From Inia geoffrensis (taxonomy: Eukaryota; Chordata; Mammalia; Artiodactyla; Iniidae): a stretch of 64,000 nt of DNA. Shown one piece after another: positions 12,005-22,839 of the stretch. Location of the stretch: contig CM070900.1 of assembly GCA_036417435.1 (NCBI GenBank), positions 118,374,315 through 118,438,314 on the forward strand, in the 5' to 3' direction. Both the position numbers and the translations under genes were made by a program. Within the stretch, counting starts at the first letter, position 1. Every line of letters begins with the position of its first letter. The notes under the pieces are model-generated. The model was not told the DNA's origin and searched no databases. It was given only the letters and a program-made list of their open reading frames with translations.

Positions 12005-15000
12005 ATGGCATTACATTAAATGTAAATAGACGCAGTACTCCAATAAGAAGACACAGAATAACTGAATGGATATAAAAACAAGACCCGTACATGTGCTGCC
12101 TACAAGAGACTCACTTCAAATCTAAAAACACGAACAGACAAGGGATGGAAAAAAATGGTAGTTCAAGTAATTGGAAATGAAAAGAAAGGCTGGGTAGCAA
12201 TACTTATATCACACAAATAGACTTTAAAACAAAGACTGTAACAAGAAACAAAGAAAGACATTGCATAATGATCAAGAAGGAGATATAGCAATTATAAATA
12301 TATATTCATCTGGCATAGGAGAACCTAAATACATAAGGCAAATATTAACAGACACAAGGGAGCAACTGACAATAGCATAATAATAGGAGGAGACTTTAAC
12401 ATTCCACTTACATCACTGGCAAAAATTCAGTAAGAAAATACTGGCCTTAAACAACACATTAGAAAAAATGGACTTAATAGGTTTATATAGAACATTCCAA
12501 CCAAAAGCAGCAGAATATACTTTCTTTTTCTGTGTTCAAAGACATTGAACATTCTCCAGGATAGATCATGTGCTAGGCCACAAAACAAGCCTCATTAAAT
12601 TAAAAAAAATTGAAATCATATAAAGCATCTTTTCTGACCACACTGCTATGAAACTAGAAATCAAATATAAGAAAAAACTGCACAAAACTAAACGTGTAGA
12701 GGCTAAACAACATGCTACTAAACAACCGACAGGTCACTGAAGAAATCAAAGAAGAAATAATCAAAAATGCCTGGAGACAAATAAAAACACAATGATCCAA
12801 AACACATGCGATGAGGTAAAAGTGGTTCTAAAGGGAAAGTTTTTAGCAATACTAACCTGCTGCAGGAAACAAGAAAAATCTCCAAAAAACAATCTAACAT
12901 TACACTTAAAGTAACTAGAAAAAGAACAAATAATACCCAAAGTTAGTAGGAGAAAAGAAATTATAAAGATCAGACCAGAAAAACAAATAAACAGAGACTA
13001 AAAACACAGTAGAAAAAATCAATGAAACTAAGAGCAGGTTCTCTGAAAAGAGAAACAAAATTGATAAACCTTTAGCCAGACTAGTCTAGAGAAAAAGAGA
13101 GAGGGCCCAAATCAATAAAATCAGGTGGAAAAGGAGAAGTTACAATCATCACCACAGAAATACAGGGATCATAAGAGATTAGCACATAATTATATGTGAA
13201 CAATTATATACCAATAAGATGGACGACCTAGAAGAAATGGACAAATTCCTAGAAATATACAATCCCCGAAGACTGAATCAGGAAAAATTAGAAAATACAA
13301 ACAGACTAATTACCAGTAATGAAGTTTAATCAGTAACTAAAAAAACAAAAAACAACACCAAAAAATACTCCCAACTAACAAAAGTCCAGGACCAGATGGC
13401 TTCACAAGTGAATTCTACCAAACATTTAGAGAAGAGTTAACACCCACCCTTCTCAAACTATTCCAAAAAAGATTTAAGAGGACCAAATGCTTCCAAGGTC
13501 ATTCTATGAGGACAGCACCACCATGATACCAAAACCAAACAAAGATATCACAAAAAATGAAAATTATAGACCAAAATCACAGATGAAAAGAGTTGCAAAA
13601 GTATTCAACAAAATACTGGCAAAAAGAATCCAACAATACATTAAAAGGATTATATGCCATGATCAAGTGAGATTTACCCCAGGGATGCAAGGATGGTTCA
13701 GTAACTGCAAATCAATCAATGTGATAGACCACATTAACAAATTGAAGAATAAAAATCATATGGTCATTTAAATAGATGCAGAAAAAGCTTCTGACAACAT
13801 TCAGTATCCATTTATGATAAAAAGCCTCCAGAAAGTAGACATAGAAGAAACACACCTCAACATAATAAAGGCCATATATGACAAGCCCTCAGCTAACATT
13901 ATACTGAACAATTATACTGAAAAGTTAAAGAATTTTCTCTAATATCGGGAAGAAGACAAGGATGCATACTCTTGCCACTTTTATTCAATACAGTATTGGA
14001 AGTTCTATCCACAGCAATCAGGTAAGAAAAGGAATCCAAACTGGAAAGGAAGAAGTAAAACTGTCACTGTTTGCAGCTGACATAATGTTATACATAGAAA
14101 ATCCTAAAGATGCCACCACATATCTATTAGAGCTCATCAATAAATTCAGTAAAGTTGCAGAATACAAAATCAATATACAGAAGTCTGTTGCATATATATA
14201 CTCTAACAACAAACTGTCAGAAAGTTAAATTAAGAAAACAATTCCATTTATAATTGCATCCAAAAGAACACCTAGGAATAAATCTAACTAAGGAGGTAAA
14301 AGATCTGTACTTGGAAAACTATAAGACACTGATGAAAGAAACTGAAGAAGACACAAACGGATGGAAATATATATATATATATTGTGTTCATGGGTTTAAA
14401 GAATTAATATTGTTAAAATGACTATACTACCCAAGGCAAATCTAACGGATTCAATGCAATCCCTATCAAAATACCAATGTCATTTTTCACAGAACTAGAG
14501 CAAAATAATTCTAAACTTTGTATGAAAACACAAAATATCCCAAATAGTCAAAACAATCTTGAGAAAGAAGAACAAAGATGGAGATATCCTGCTCTCTGAT
14601 TTCAAACTATAATACAAAGCTACAGTAGTCAAGGTAGTACAATACTGGCACAAAAATAGACACATATTAATGGAAAAGAATAGAGAGCCCAGAAATTAAC
14701 CTACGTGAGCAACTGATCTATGACAAAGGAAGCAAGAATATACAGTGGTGAAAAGACAGCCTACTCACTAAATGGTGTTGGGAAAACTGGACAGTTACAT
14801 GCAAAAGAATCAAACTGGACTACTCTCTCACATCACGCACAAAAATAAATTCAAAATGGATTAAAGACTTAAATACAAGACCTGAAATCATGAAACTTCT
14901 AGAAGAAAACCCAGACAGTAAAATATTTGACATTGGCCTTAGTAATATTTTTTGGATCTGTCTCCTTGGGCAAGGGAAACAAAAGCAAAAACAAATGAGA

Positions 15001-15135
15001 CTACATCAAACTAAAAGGATTTTGCACAGCAAAGGATATAGAAAAAGATCAGATTTGTGGTTACCAGAGGCAGCGGTTGGAAAGGGAGATTGGATGAAGG
15101 CAGTCAAAAGGTACCAACTCTCAGTTATAAGATAA
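12005..15135 (+). pseudogene. L1 ORF2 remnant: endonuclease and reverse transcriptase, broken
   Basis: ORF2p normally nicks target DNA and reverse-transcribes L1 RNA at the nick. The endonuclease is visible at 12010-12680: a TLNVN-like start, 'CCLQETHF' at about 12097-12120 carrying the catalytic Glu, and later GTFSRIDH-like and SDHTAMKLE-like blocks. The RT spans about 13480-14230, with '[16 protein letters not shown]' at about 13520 and '[15 protein letters not shown]' at about 13685. The catalytic FADD motif reads FAAD at 14070-14081, so a metal-binding Asp is lost. Many stops and frameshifts break it. The region is about 0.7 kb shorter than usual because the stretch between 'CACAGCAAAGGA' and 'GATCAGATTTGTGG' is missing near 15035. 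Confidence 0.88.
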
Positions 15136-15390
15136 ATAAGTACTAGGGTTGTAATGTGCATGACAAATACAATTAACACTGCTGTATGTTATACATGAAG
15201 GTTGTTGAGAGTAAATCCTGAGTTCTCATCACAAGGAAATTTTTTTCCAATTTTTAAATTGTATATCTATATGAGATGATGGATGTTCACTAAAATTATT
15301 GTGATAATCCTTTCAAGATGTATGAAGTCAAATCCTTATGCTGTATACCTTAAACTTTTATCAAATATATATCAATAAAACTGGAAGAGA
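15136..15390 (+). other. L1 3'UTR
   Basis: Ends with 'CTGTATACCTTAAACTTTTA' and 'ATATATCAATAAAACTGGAA', a common older-L1 3' end. There is no clear long poly-A, in keeping with age. Confidence 0.75.
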
Positions 15391-15730
15391 AAAAAGAGTG
15401 AGAGATTTTTTTAAAAACCTCAGATAGACTGCAGCTGTTTCCCAGCAACAATAGCTGCTGGAACATAATAAAACAACAGCTTCAGAATGCTGGAGAAAAA
15501 TAATTGTCAGCATAGAATTTTATATCAGCCAAATAACTGTTCAAGAGTGTGAGGAAATCAGAGTATTTTCTGACATAAGAAGACAAAGACGGTTTACCAC
15601 CCACACACCAAACTGAAAGAACCAGCAAAGTATTCATCCAGCAAGAAAAAAAAAACAGAACAGAAGGAAAATGTCAGATGCAAGAAACAAGAAGAAGAGA
15701 AAATTGGCTAAAACCACACAGAGACAATTT
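15391..15730 (+). mobile_element. Old L1 fragment, 3' half of the split copy
   Basis: Resumes the L1 left at 9302. 'GGAGAAAAATAATTGTCAGC', 'TAGAATTTTATATCAGCCAA' and 'GGTTTACCACCCACACACCA' match the ORF1 C-terminal and spacer part of old mammalian L1. The first 15 bp are the right copy of the target duplication. Confidence 0.65.
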
Positions 15731-15752
15731 TTGTTTGGTTTTTAAAGGAAGT

Positions 15753-15970
15753 TTCTTGAGCTGTTCAATACAGTAGCCACTAACCATATGTGGCTATTTA
15801 AGTTTCAATTAATTAAAGTTAAATGAAGTTAAAAATTTAGCCTCTGTGTCACACCAGCCACATTTTAAGTGCTCAGCAGCCACATGTGGCTAATGACTGC
15901 TGTATTGGACAGTGTGAATGTAGAATATTTGCATCATTTTAGAAAGTTCTATTAGACAGCACTAGTGATA
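15753..15970 (+). mobile_element. hAT-Charlie MITE (MER3/MER33-like)
   Basis: 'CAGTAGCCACTAACCATATG' near one end and 'GCCACATGTGGCTAATGACT' then 'CTATTAGACAGCACTAG' near the other are typical of short non-autonomous hAT elements. It has no coding capacity. The exact subfamily is uncertain. Confidence 0.65.
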
Positions 15971-16555
15971 GTCAGGGAACCCTGGAAAGCTATGTAATTT
16001 GTATTTTTATAAACTGTATTAGAAAGAGTATAAATAGATGATAAATTCACGGATAACAGTTAATCAGTATATAAGTGTCTCAACTCTTTGTGTGTGTGTG
16101 TGTTTGTGTGTGTGGCAATCAGTAGATGGAATAAAAATTTCCAGTTTCATATACAAATAACCTCATACTGGGTAAGGTCTTGTTAACCTTAGCAAATCAG
16201 CCTCACTTATAAAAATCTTTAAAGGCTTGCCTTACAAAAGGAAATTTGGAAAGTCATCTTTCTATTTGTTCATGTTAAGTCATATACATTTAGACAACAT
16301 ACAACCAAACAAAAAAGAAACAAAACAGAAAAACAATAACAATGAATTCTCCTATTAATTTCATATGCATTTAGGCTTCATTTTGCAATAGTAAAAGAAA
16401 ATTGCATAAGACATAAGTATTGTTTTGAAACCTCTTCATAGCTTCTATTATAAATTGTGCTACAGTCTTAGATAAGCAGAGGTTGAGCTAACTGGATATT
16501 TTTAAGTAGATTAATCAACCTTTACTTTTTTTTTTTAAACGATGTCCATGAAACT
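15971..16555. other. No recognised gene; contains a (GT)n tract
   Basis: The only clear object is an interrupted (GT)n at 16089-16113. Confidence 0.5.
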
Positions 16556-16559
16556 CTGT

Positions 16560-17055
16560 TGGTTCATTCATTTATTTGCTCACTTATTTAATTTCATTCA
16601 CTTAACATAAAAATTATGTTAAGTGTCTGCTATATCCCAGGCACTGTGCTAAGCCCTTGGACATTATCAAGATATTAGCCTTGCCTTCAAGGAGTTTTTT
16701 TAGTATAAGAAACAAACTTTAGATAGAATCATTTCAAATAGCTGTATTTGTAGTTCAAAAACCATTGAATATTGACAATTTCATATGCTTAATCTAATGG
16801 GTAAGTGACTTAATTCAGATGAATAAATCTGTAATAAGTATATGCTGCTGCTGTAAGATCATATATGAGACCCTAGGTTATCCAGGAGGGCTTCATGGAA
16901 GATACGAGGCCTGAGCTCAGATGTGTAGGGAGAGTAAGAGTTGGGGCAAGAGGAAATAGGGTTCTAGGTAGAGAAGTCAACCTGTCAGTGAAAGACTGTT
17001 ACAAATTAATCTGCTCTGACCAGCATGTGAAGTCTGGAGAGTCACCTATGAATAG
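16560..17055 (-). repeat. L2 LINE fragment, about 500 bp
   Basis: 'TATATCCCAGGCACTGTGCTAAG' is the antisense L2 3' end. Further along, 'CCTTGCCTTCAAGGAG' and 'GAGGGCTTCATGGAAGATACG' with 'CTGAGCTCAGATGTG' follow the antisense order of the L2 3' region and ORF2 end. Confidence 0.65.
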
Positions 17056-17157
17056 ATAAACATTTTAAGATATATAGAACAATGGTGAAGGTGTCTGCTT
17101 TTTAAAAAGTTTTATTAACTATATGAAATAAGGGTTAATAACTAGAGGAGGGGAGGG

Positions 17158-17286
17158 AGGAGAGCATAGTGTTTGGTGTCAGCTCAAAGTTTAAATTTCA
17201 GGTCCACCCCTTTTAGGCTTATAAATTTGAGCAATGTACTTAGCCTATCTGAATCTTAGCTCTTTGTCTTAAAAAAGGCAAGGATA
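17158..17286 (+). repeat. MIR SINE fragment
   Basis: The order 'CATAGTGTTTGGTGTCAG', 'TTTGAGCAATGTACTTAGCC', 'TCTGAATCTTAGCTCTTTG' follows MIR (gain of a GTTCAAATCC-like box, then the conserved CORE). Confidence 0.6.
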
Positions 17287-18195
17287 ACTGGAACCCTTGT
17301 ATATCCTTGGTGGGAATGTAAAATTGTGAAGCTGCTATGAAAAACAGGATGAATGTTTCTCAAAAAATTAAAATTAAAACTACCCTATGATCCAGTAAAT
17401 CCATGTCTGGGTATTTATCCAAAATAATTGAAAGCAAGATTGTAGAGATATATGTACTCCTTTGTTCGTTACGGCATTACTCATGACAGCTAAAGTGTGG
17501 AAATAACTTAAATGCCCACTGAAGGTTGAATGGATAAATATGGTACATATGGTACATACAGCTGATCCTTGAACAATATGAATTTGAATATCTACATACA
17601 TGTGGATATTTTTCAATACACACACAGTCGGCCCTCTGTATTGGAGGATTTGGGCACCTGCAGATTTAACTGGGGATCGAAATTTCCATCTGTGATTGGT
17701 TGAATCCATGGATGTGGAATCTATGGTTACAGACGGCTACCTCCGGGTTTTGAGTGTCCACGGAGCATGGTAACAGTGGGGTCTCTTGAAACCAATCCTC
17801 CTCAGATACTAAGGGACAGTTGTACATAGAATAAAGTATTACTCTGCCTTTGAAAAGAAAGAAATCCACCATTTATGACAACGAGAATGATCACAGAGGC
17901 AATATGCTAGTGAAATAAGCCAGTCACAGAAGAACAAATACTGTATTAGTCCACTTATCTGAGGTAGACAAAATAACCGAACTCTTAGAAGCAGAGTCCA
18001 ATGGTGATTGCCCTGGGCTGGGTGGAGCAGGAAATCGTGAGTTGCTATTCAACTGGCATACAATTTCATTTATGGAAAATGAATCAGTTCTAGAGATCTG
18101 CTGTGCAACATTGTACCTATACTTAACAATCCTGTTGTGTATTTCAAAATTTGTTAAAAGAATAGATCTCATGTTAAGTGTTCTTACTACAATAA
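17287..18195 (+). mobile_element. 5'-truncated L1, split by a Tigger2-like transposon
   Basis: 'CCCTATGATCCAGTAAATCC' and 'TGGGTATTTATCCAAAATAA' are the end of L1 ORF2; the rest is 3'UTR. The copy is contiguous when 17559-17822 is removed: 'GGTACATA' before the insert and 'TACATAGAATAAAGTATTAC' after it join into normal L1 order. Confidence 0.8.
17559..17822 (+). mobile_element. Tigger2-family DNA transposon, non-autonomous
   Basis: Begins 'CAGCTGATCCTTGAACAATA' and ends 'AAGGGACAGTTG', matching Tigger2 termini, with the target dinucleotide TA on both sides (17557-17558 and 17823-17824). An internal 'ACAGTCGGCCCTCTGTATT' block and a partly complementary 'GGTTGAATCCATGGATGTGG' block are typical of its deletion derivatives. 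Confidence 0.8.
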
Positions 18196-18202
18196 AAAAT
18201 AG

Positions 18203-18340
18203 GCAATGATAATAGCTACCAAATTATTGGGATGATTCAAAAGAAGATGATACATGCAAAGCAGTCAGAACCTGGACTAACATAGTTCAATTGATCCTCA
18301 ATACAATAGCCATTTAGTAATATTATAAAGTTGATTACTG
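18203..18340 (+). repeat. MIR SINE, 3' part
   Basis: 'GATAATAGCTACCAAATTAT' then 'ATGATACATGCAAAGCAGTC' and 'CTGGACTAACATAGTTCAAT' follow the MIR 3' half. Confidence 0.55.
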
Positions 18341-18489
18341 TTCAGAGGAAGAGACAAATCAATAAACAACCATGATATTTGGGTCTTACCACTTTCACAA
18401 ACAAAAAGCCACATAAATAAACCGTACATAAATAAAACATTTCCAGGTGCAATTCTCAATGATATATAAAATTGGAGGCATGCCTCTTT

Positions 18490-18790
18490 TATTTTTTTAG
18501 TGAAAACTTTGTTTCAGAAATGAAGTTTTAAATGAGTGTACAGCGAATGACATATCTTCTATCCTTAATCCCTGTCTACTCAGCCACACTCCTCTCTCCT
18601 CCCCTAAAGCAGGTAACCACTGTTAACACTTTATCTTTTCAGGATGTTTTAAGCAATAAAGGAAATACAAAAAATGAACAGTTTATTTCTTGTGTTTTCC
18701 ATAAATGGTGGCATGTTGTACACAGAGTTCTACATCTTTTTCAGTAAATATATAATAGATATTATATATATCATATATAGTCTCCTCATT
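18490..18790 (-). repeat. Possible old L1 3'UTR fragment
   Basis: 'CCACACTCCTCTCTCCTCCC', 'GGTAACCACTGTTAACACTT' and 'TTCCATAAATGGTGGCATG' resemble an antisense motif common in old L1 copies. The family is uncertain. The TA-rich stretch at 18744-18780 is a simple repeat. Confidence 0.35.
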
Positions 18791-18799
18791 CTTGCCTGC

Positions 18800-19266
18800 C
18801 TGAGTAGTATTTCCAATGCACAGATGTAATATAATTTAACAGGTTAAACAATATGAAATTGTTGATAATTGACTGCTTTTGAACTATGAAAATAACAATT
18901 TCATATAATTTATCATATATGTAACTAATTTCCTAGTGAAGGATGCTTTACATTTCATAAAGTTTTTTTATAACTCAGCCACATCCATTCATTACATGTT
19001 GTCTGCCCTGCTTTGGTGCAGCAGAGTTGAGAAGTTGCAACACAGACCATATAGCCTGGAAAGTCGAAAAGTTTTTCTACCCATATAAAAACTTAAACCC
19101 TTGTTGTAAATAACTTAACTGCTTTCTATTTGAAAAACCTGATGACACCTTATAGAACTGACCTCATGTAACTCTTTGTAACGTTCATCTTCAGTTAATG
19201 AAGACAATTGTTAACAGCTCTAAGTTCATTGTTCACATATTCACCTAAAAACTAAGAATTGAAATT
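18800..19266. other. No recognised feature
   Basis: AT-rich DNA with no gene or repeat I can name. Confidence 0.45.
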
Positions 19267-19280
19267 AAAAATTAATTCGG

Positions 19281-19560
19281 GGGCTTCCCTGGTGGCGCAG
19301 TAGTTGAGAATCTGCCTGCCAATACAGGGGACACGGGTTCCAGCCCTGGTCTGGGAAGATCCCACATGCCGCGGAGCAACTGGGCCCGTGAGCCACAATT
19401 ACTGAGCCTGCGCGTCTGGAGCCTGTGCTCCGGAACGAGAGGCCGCGATAATGAGAAGCCCGCGCACCGCGATGAAGAGTGGCCCCCGCTCACCGCAACT
19501 AGAGAAAGCCCTCGCACAGAAACAAAGACCCAACACAGCCATAAATAAATAAATTAAAAA
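19281..19560 (+). mobile_element. CHR-1-like tRNA-derived SINE with target duplication
   Basis: It has the tRNA-like head 'GGGCTTCCCTGGTGGCGCAG' (pol III A box), the B-box region 'CGGGTTCCAGCCC', and the long 3' part 'CCCGCTCACCGCAACTAGAG' to 'ACCCAACACAGCC', then an A-rich tail. AAAATTAATTCGG flanks it at 19268-19280 and 19561-19573. It is longer at the 3' end than the CHR-2 copies in this window. Confidence 0.92.
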
Positions 19561-19573
19561 AAAATTAATTCGG

Positions 19574-20890
19574 AACAGGTCATTGATGTCAATGAAAAGT
19601 TTTGTCATTGTTTTATCTTTGGGGTCAGTCTTCTTACATAACTAATAACTCTGAAGAGGTATGTTTTCAGCAGATGAGTGTCTTCTGGTTCTCATGGGAT
19701 CAGCAATATCACTCCCACTGTAGATAGCAAATACCAAAAATATTTTGTGCATATTACATTTTCCTCATCAACTTTCTGCAAAATGAAAATTCAGTACTTA
19801 ATTTTTTATTTGATATGTACTTTCTGTTTTATAGTTCATTGATAGTAAAAGAGTTTATAGGAAAAAAATTTAAGTATTACTCTCAATAACATAATGGTTT
19901 TAGACTCAAATTATACAGTAAGGAACCAAACAATAAAGCAAAAGCATTCAGATTATTCTCTCTGCTCTCTATGGCATCAACATTCAGCTTCTATTTGACA
20001 CACACATCCCTCTTACACCTGCCCTTTAATTCTCCTTGTTTCTTATCTAACCTGCTCTTGGGCATCCTTACAACTTGTACGTCTCACGGGCCTCTACACA
20101 GGCCTCGGCACAAATGGTTAGATCCCAAAGTGTAGGCAGGGGCAGCGGTTTCTGATACTTCCCCCAAGACTGAGCCCTAAAGGAATTAGCAGCCACTAGC
20201 TGCTCTTGTCCTTTGTTCCTTGTTTTATTAGTGGGCAGTCAGCCTGCTGTCCATGAAAGGAAAGTGCTAGTTACCTTAGGTCTGAAAAAATCTTGAGAAA
20301 TAAGAAATAGATTATCATATGTTAAAGCAAGAGTTATGTTCACTGAGTAACTGATCACATCCAGATTCTCCCCTAAGGATGGACTTTACAAAGCTGCCAT
20401 GAGGACTCTAGGTCGTGGTGACTTTTACTGACTGCTCTAGTGCTGAGGCAGTTAAGTTCTATTTGTTCCAGCCAGCAGTGCAGACTCCAAGAGGCAGGAA
20501 GCTGGTGCCAGGTGTGTAACATCTCCCAGGTCGGCAGCCCTGCTTCACCACCTGCAGTCTGTGTATCTGTACGGCTCTTGGAGAATGCAACTCAAGTGGG
20601 AGAATTCTTTTATCCAGTCATCAAATTTATCCTGACAGTTGAGGAACAAGGAGTGAAGAAAACAGAGGGTAAAAACTGAAATGCAATGTGTAATTCAGAG
20701 AAGGGTAAAGAAGACTTTCTCCTCCATTCTTGGAAAGATATGTGCAATATTACAAACTCAAAGGAGTACTAAAAATAACACTCATATTCACATTTCTTTT
20801 ATGAGCTAGACAAAGAAAATATCTATGTTGGCCAAATTCTACTTCTGGGCCATAAGTAACCTCTGAATTCCACCTTTTATTCTACAAATG
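19574..20890. other. No recognised feature
   Basis: No gene or repeat family recognised. A 79-codon frame at 20440-20679 (+) has no family signature. Confidence 0.45.
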
Positions 20891-20894
20891 AGGA

Positions 20895-20995
20895 AACTGA
20901 TGCCAATAAAATTTAAGTGACGTGTCCAAGGGGTATGTATTCCGCCTATTCTGTCATTAACTCTGTAGTCTTAAAAGCTGTGTTTCATAGTCCTC
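20895..20995 (-). repeat. MIR SINE fragment
   Basis: 'CTACAAATGAGGAAACTGATG' then 'AAGTGACGTGTCCAAGGGGT' is the antisense MIR core. Confidence 0.65.
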
Positions 20996-21349
20996 ATCTG
21001 AATAATTGTGTTTATTTTAAAATGAGGATGGGGGTGGGTGTTTATGGTAGCTAACATCTTACGAATATACCCAGAGAGGACTTGATCAAATAATGCTGGC
21101 TGTTTGGTTTCCTCAGGAGCAAAACAAGCATGAGCATTGCTATTATTTTAGTATCTTTGGGAAGGTTGATCATATGTTATAAAATGTTTTTAAAAATTCA
21201 CTAAAATTCTAATATAACACAGTTCATTATTCAATAATTTCTCTTCCACAATGGGTCAAAATATGTACTGAATTTCTCACCATAGCAGGAGTTCTCATGG
21301 ACAATAATTATCTTTGTTAACTGGAAAGGAATTTATAGTTTTGATATGG

Positions 21350-21482
21350 TCGAATGAATCCTGGGCATGGACTAGGAACAAGTAGGAACCAGGGCTGGTC
21401 CTGCTACTTACACCTGTGGGACCTTTGACATGGGCTCAACCTCACTGAGCTTCAGTTATCTCCATAAAAATAAGTAAGCATA
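21350..21482 (+). repeat. MIR SINE fragment
   Basis: 'GTCCTGCTACTTACACCTGT' and 'GGGCTCAACCTCACTGAGCT' with 'TTCAGTTATCTCCATAAAAA' follow the MIR 5' part and core. Confidence 0.65.
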
Positions 21483-21585
21483 ATTCCAGAAAAAGGACTT
21501 TGTAGACAAAAAGCTACTGTACCAAAAAAAAGGGCAAGGTACTATTGTTATGATGGCAGTATAGTGGTTTAAGAGATCTGAGATT

Positions 21586-21778
21586 GGGCTTCCCTGGTGG
21601 TGCAGTGGTTGGGAGTCCGCCTACCGATGCAGAGGACGCGGGTTCGGGCCCCGGTCCGGCAGGGTCGCCGCGGAGCGGCTACGCCCGTGAGCCATGGCCG
21701 CTGAGCCTGCGTGTCCGGAGCCTGTGCTCTGCAACAGGAGAGGCCACAGCAGTGAGAGGCCCGCGTACCGCAAAAAAA
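21586..21778 (+). mobile_element. CHR-2-like SINE, variant body
   Basis: Head 'GGGCTTCCCTGGTGGTGCAG' and end 'GAGAGGCCCGCGTACCGC' with a short A tail. The flanks AGAGATCTGAGATT (21572-21585) and AGAGCACTGAGGTT (21779-21792) match at 11 of 14 positions. In the middle, the usual 'GGGAAGATCCCACATGCCGC' is replaced by the shorter 'GGCAGGGTCGCCGC' (about 21657-21671). Confidence 0.88.
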
Positions 21779-21792
21779 AGAGCACTGAGGTT

Positions 21793-22240
21793 AACATTAG
21801 CTTACTTTGTTGTTCTTTCTCTCTGACCTTTTATCTCCATTTTTCTTCGGGGAAATTTTGGAAGGAAAAAAAAGATGGTTCCCCTTCTGGAGAAACTTCA
21901 TTTAAAACAAAATCAAGATACACTATTTTCAGGAGGTAACCTCACCTTTCATTCTGTGTATTACTTTACAATTTACTCTGTACTTTCAGAGATAAAAAAT
22001 TGATATTGATTTAATGCTCAGAGACAGTGCTGTGTATGATATTACTACTCTTCTGAGCATGTGGCTGGACAACTGTGACTGCAAAATTTTTCTCTCCGTA
22101 CTTTTCCTTGGAGGTCAGGTGTTCCATCTGTCTGCTGGCCGTACTTTGGTCCACCGAAATCTTTGAGTGAGCATCTACAGAATTTCCTCTAAATGTTTAC
22201 AGGTCTGCCGTTTTACCTTCAGGTTGTACAGTTTATGTTC
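21793..22240. other. No recognised feature
   Basis: No gene or repeat family recognised. Confidence 0.45.
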
Positions 22241-22244
22241 AGGA

Positions 22245-22480
22245 AAATAAACACAGACTTTGGAGATAGGCTGACTTCAAAACTCAGTTTTACAAAACTG
22301 TGTGACCCCTAGGCAAGACACTTTGCTTCTTAGAACCTCAGTTTCCTAACTGCAGGGGGTGATCATTTCGTCTACTGCTTAGGCCTGGTATGGGGATGAA
22401 ATTAGATCATAGAATAAGAACAGCTCTGTATTCAATGTCTGGCATCAAGTAGGAATTCAACAACTGTTCGTTCCCTTTTT
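22245..22480 (+). repeat. MIR SINE, near full length
   Basis: 'ACTTTGGAGATAGGCTGACT', 'CTGTGTGACCCCTAGGCAAG', 'AACCTCAGTTTCCTAACTGC' and 'CATCAAGTAGGAATTCAACA' give the full MIR order. Confidence 0.8.
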
Positions 22481-22654
22481 CGTTTCTTTTTCTTTATCCC
22501 TCTCTTAGCTGACTTGGTATGTTTCTGATCTTCCTAATGTTATTTCTTCTATAAATGACTGTCTATTCTCTGGGAAACATTTTAGTCTTCTTTTTGTCTG
22601 TATAGGACTTCTATATTTACCCAATGGGAGAAATCAAGCTGCAACTACGATAGG

Positions 22655-22835
22655 AAAGTACAGAGGAAAAGCAGTGGACTAAGAATCAGGAGAACTCTGC
22701 TCCACCCCTGCCTCTGTGGGGAGTTGCACGGTCTTGGGCAAGTCACTTCTGTGTTCCCTCTCTTGTAAAATGAGGATGCTAATGTTTATCCTACTACTTC
22801 AGAGGTGGTTTGTTATTTCAAATAACAAAATTATG
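22655..22835 (+). repeat. MIR SINE
   Basis: 'GCAGTGGACTAAGAATCAGG', 'GGTCTTGGGCAAGTCACTTC' and 'CTCTTGTAAAATGAGGATGC' are clear MIR blocks. It is the second MIR on this strand within 600 bp. Confidence 0.78.
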
Positions 22836-22839
22836 AGAA

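Larger units (their letters stand above)
9303..15390 (+). mobile_element. Near full-length, inactive L1 retrotransposon
   Basis: The order is complete for an L1: 5'UTR (9303-10489), ORF1 remnant (10490-about 11505), a long TA-rich spacer, ORF2 remnant (12005-about 15135) and a 3'UTR ending 'CAATAAAACTGGAAGAG'. A 15-bp target duplication with two mismatches flanks it, and both ORFs carry many stops. ORF2 lacks several hundred bp near its 3' end (junction about 15030-15045), and a 91-bp L1 tail interrupts ORF1. The copy sits inside an older L1 (8935-9302 and 15391-15730). Confidence 0.9.

Noticed and set aside
19272..19608. Several overlapping open frames on both strands
   Set aside because: All lie within a CHR SINE, whose GC-rich body lacks stops in many frames. 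The same shadows recur over every CHR copy (27959-28203, 30314-30672, 46841-47090, 55305-55710).
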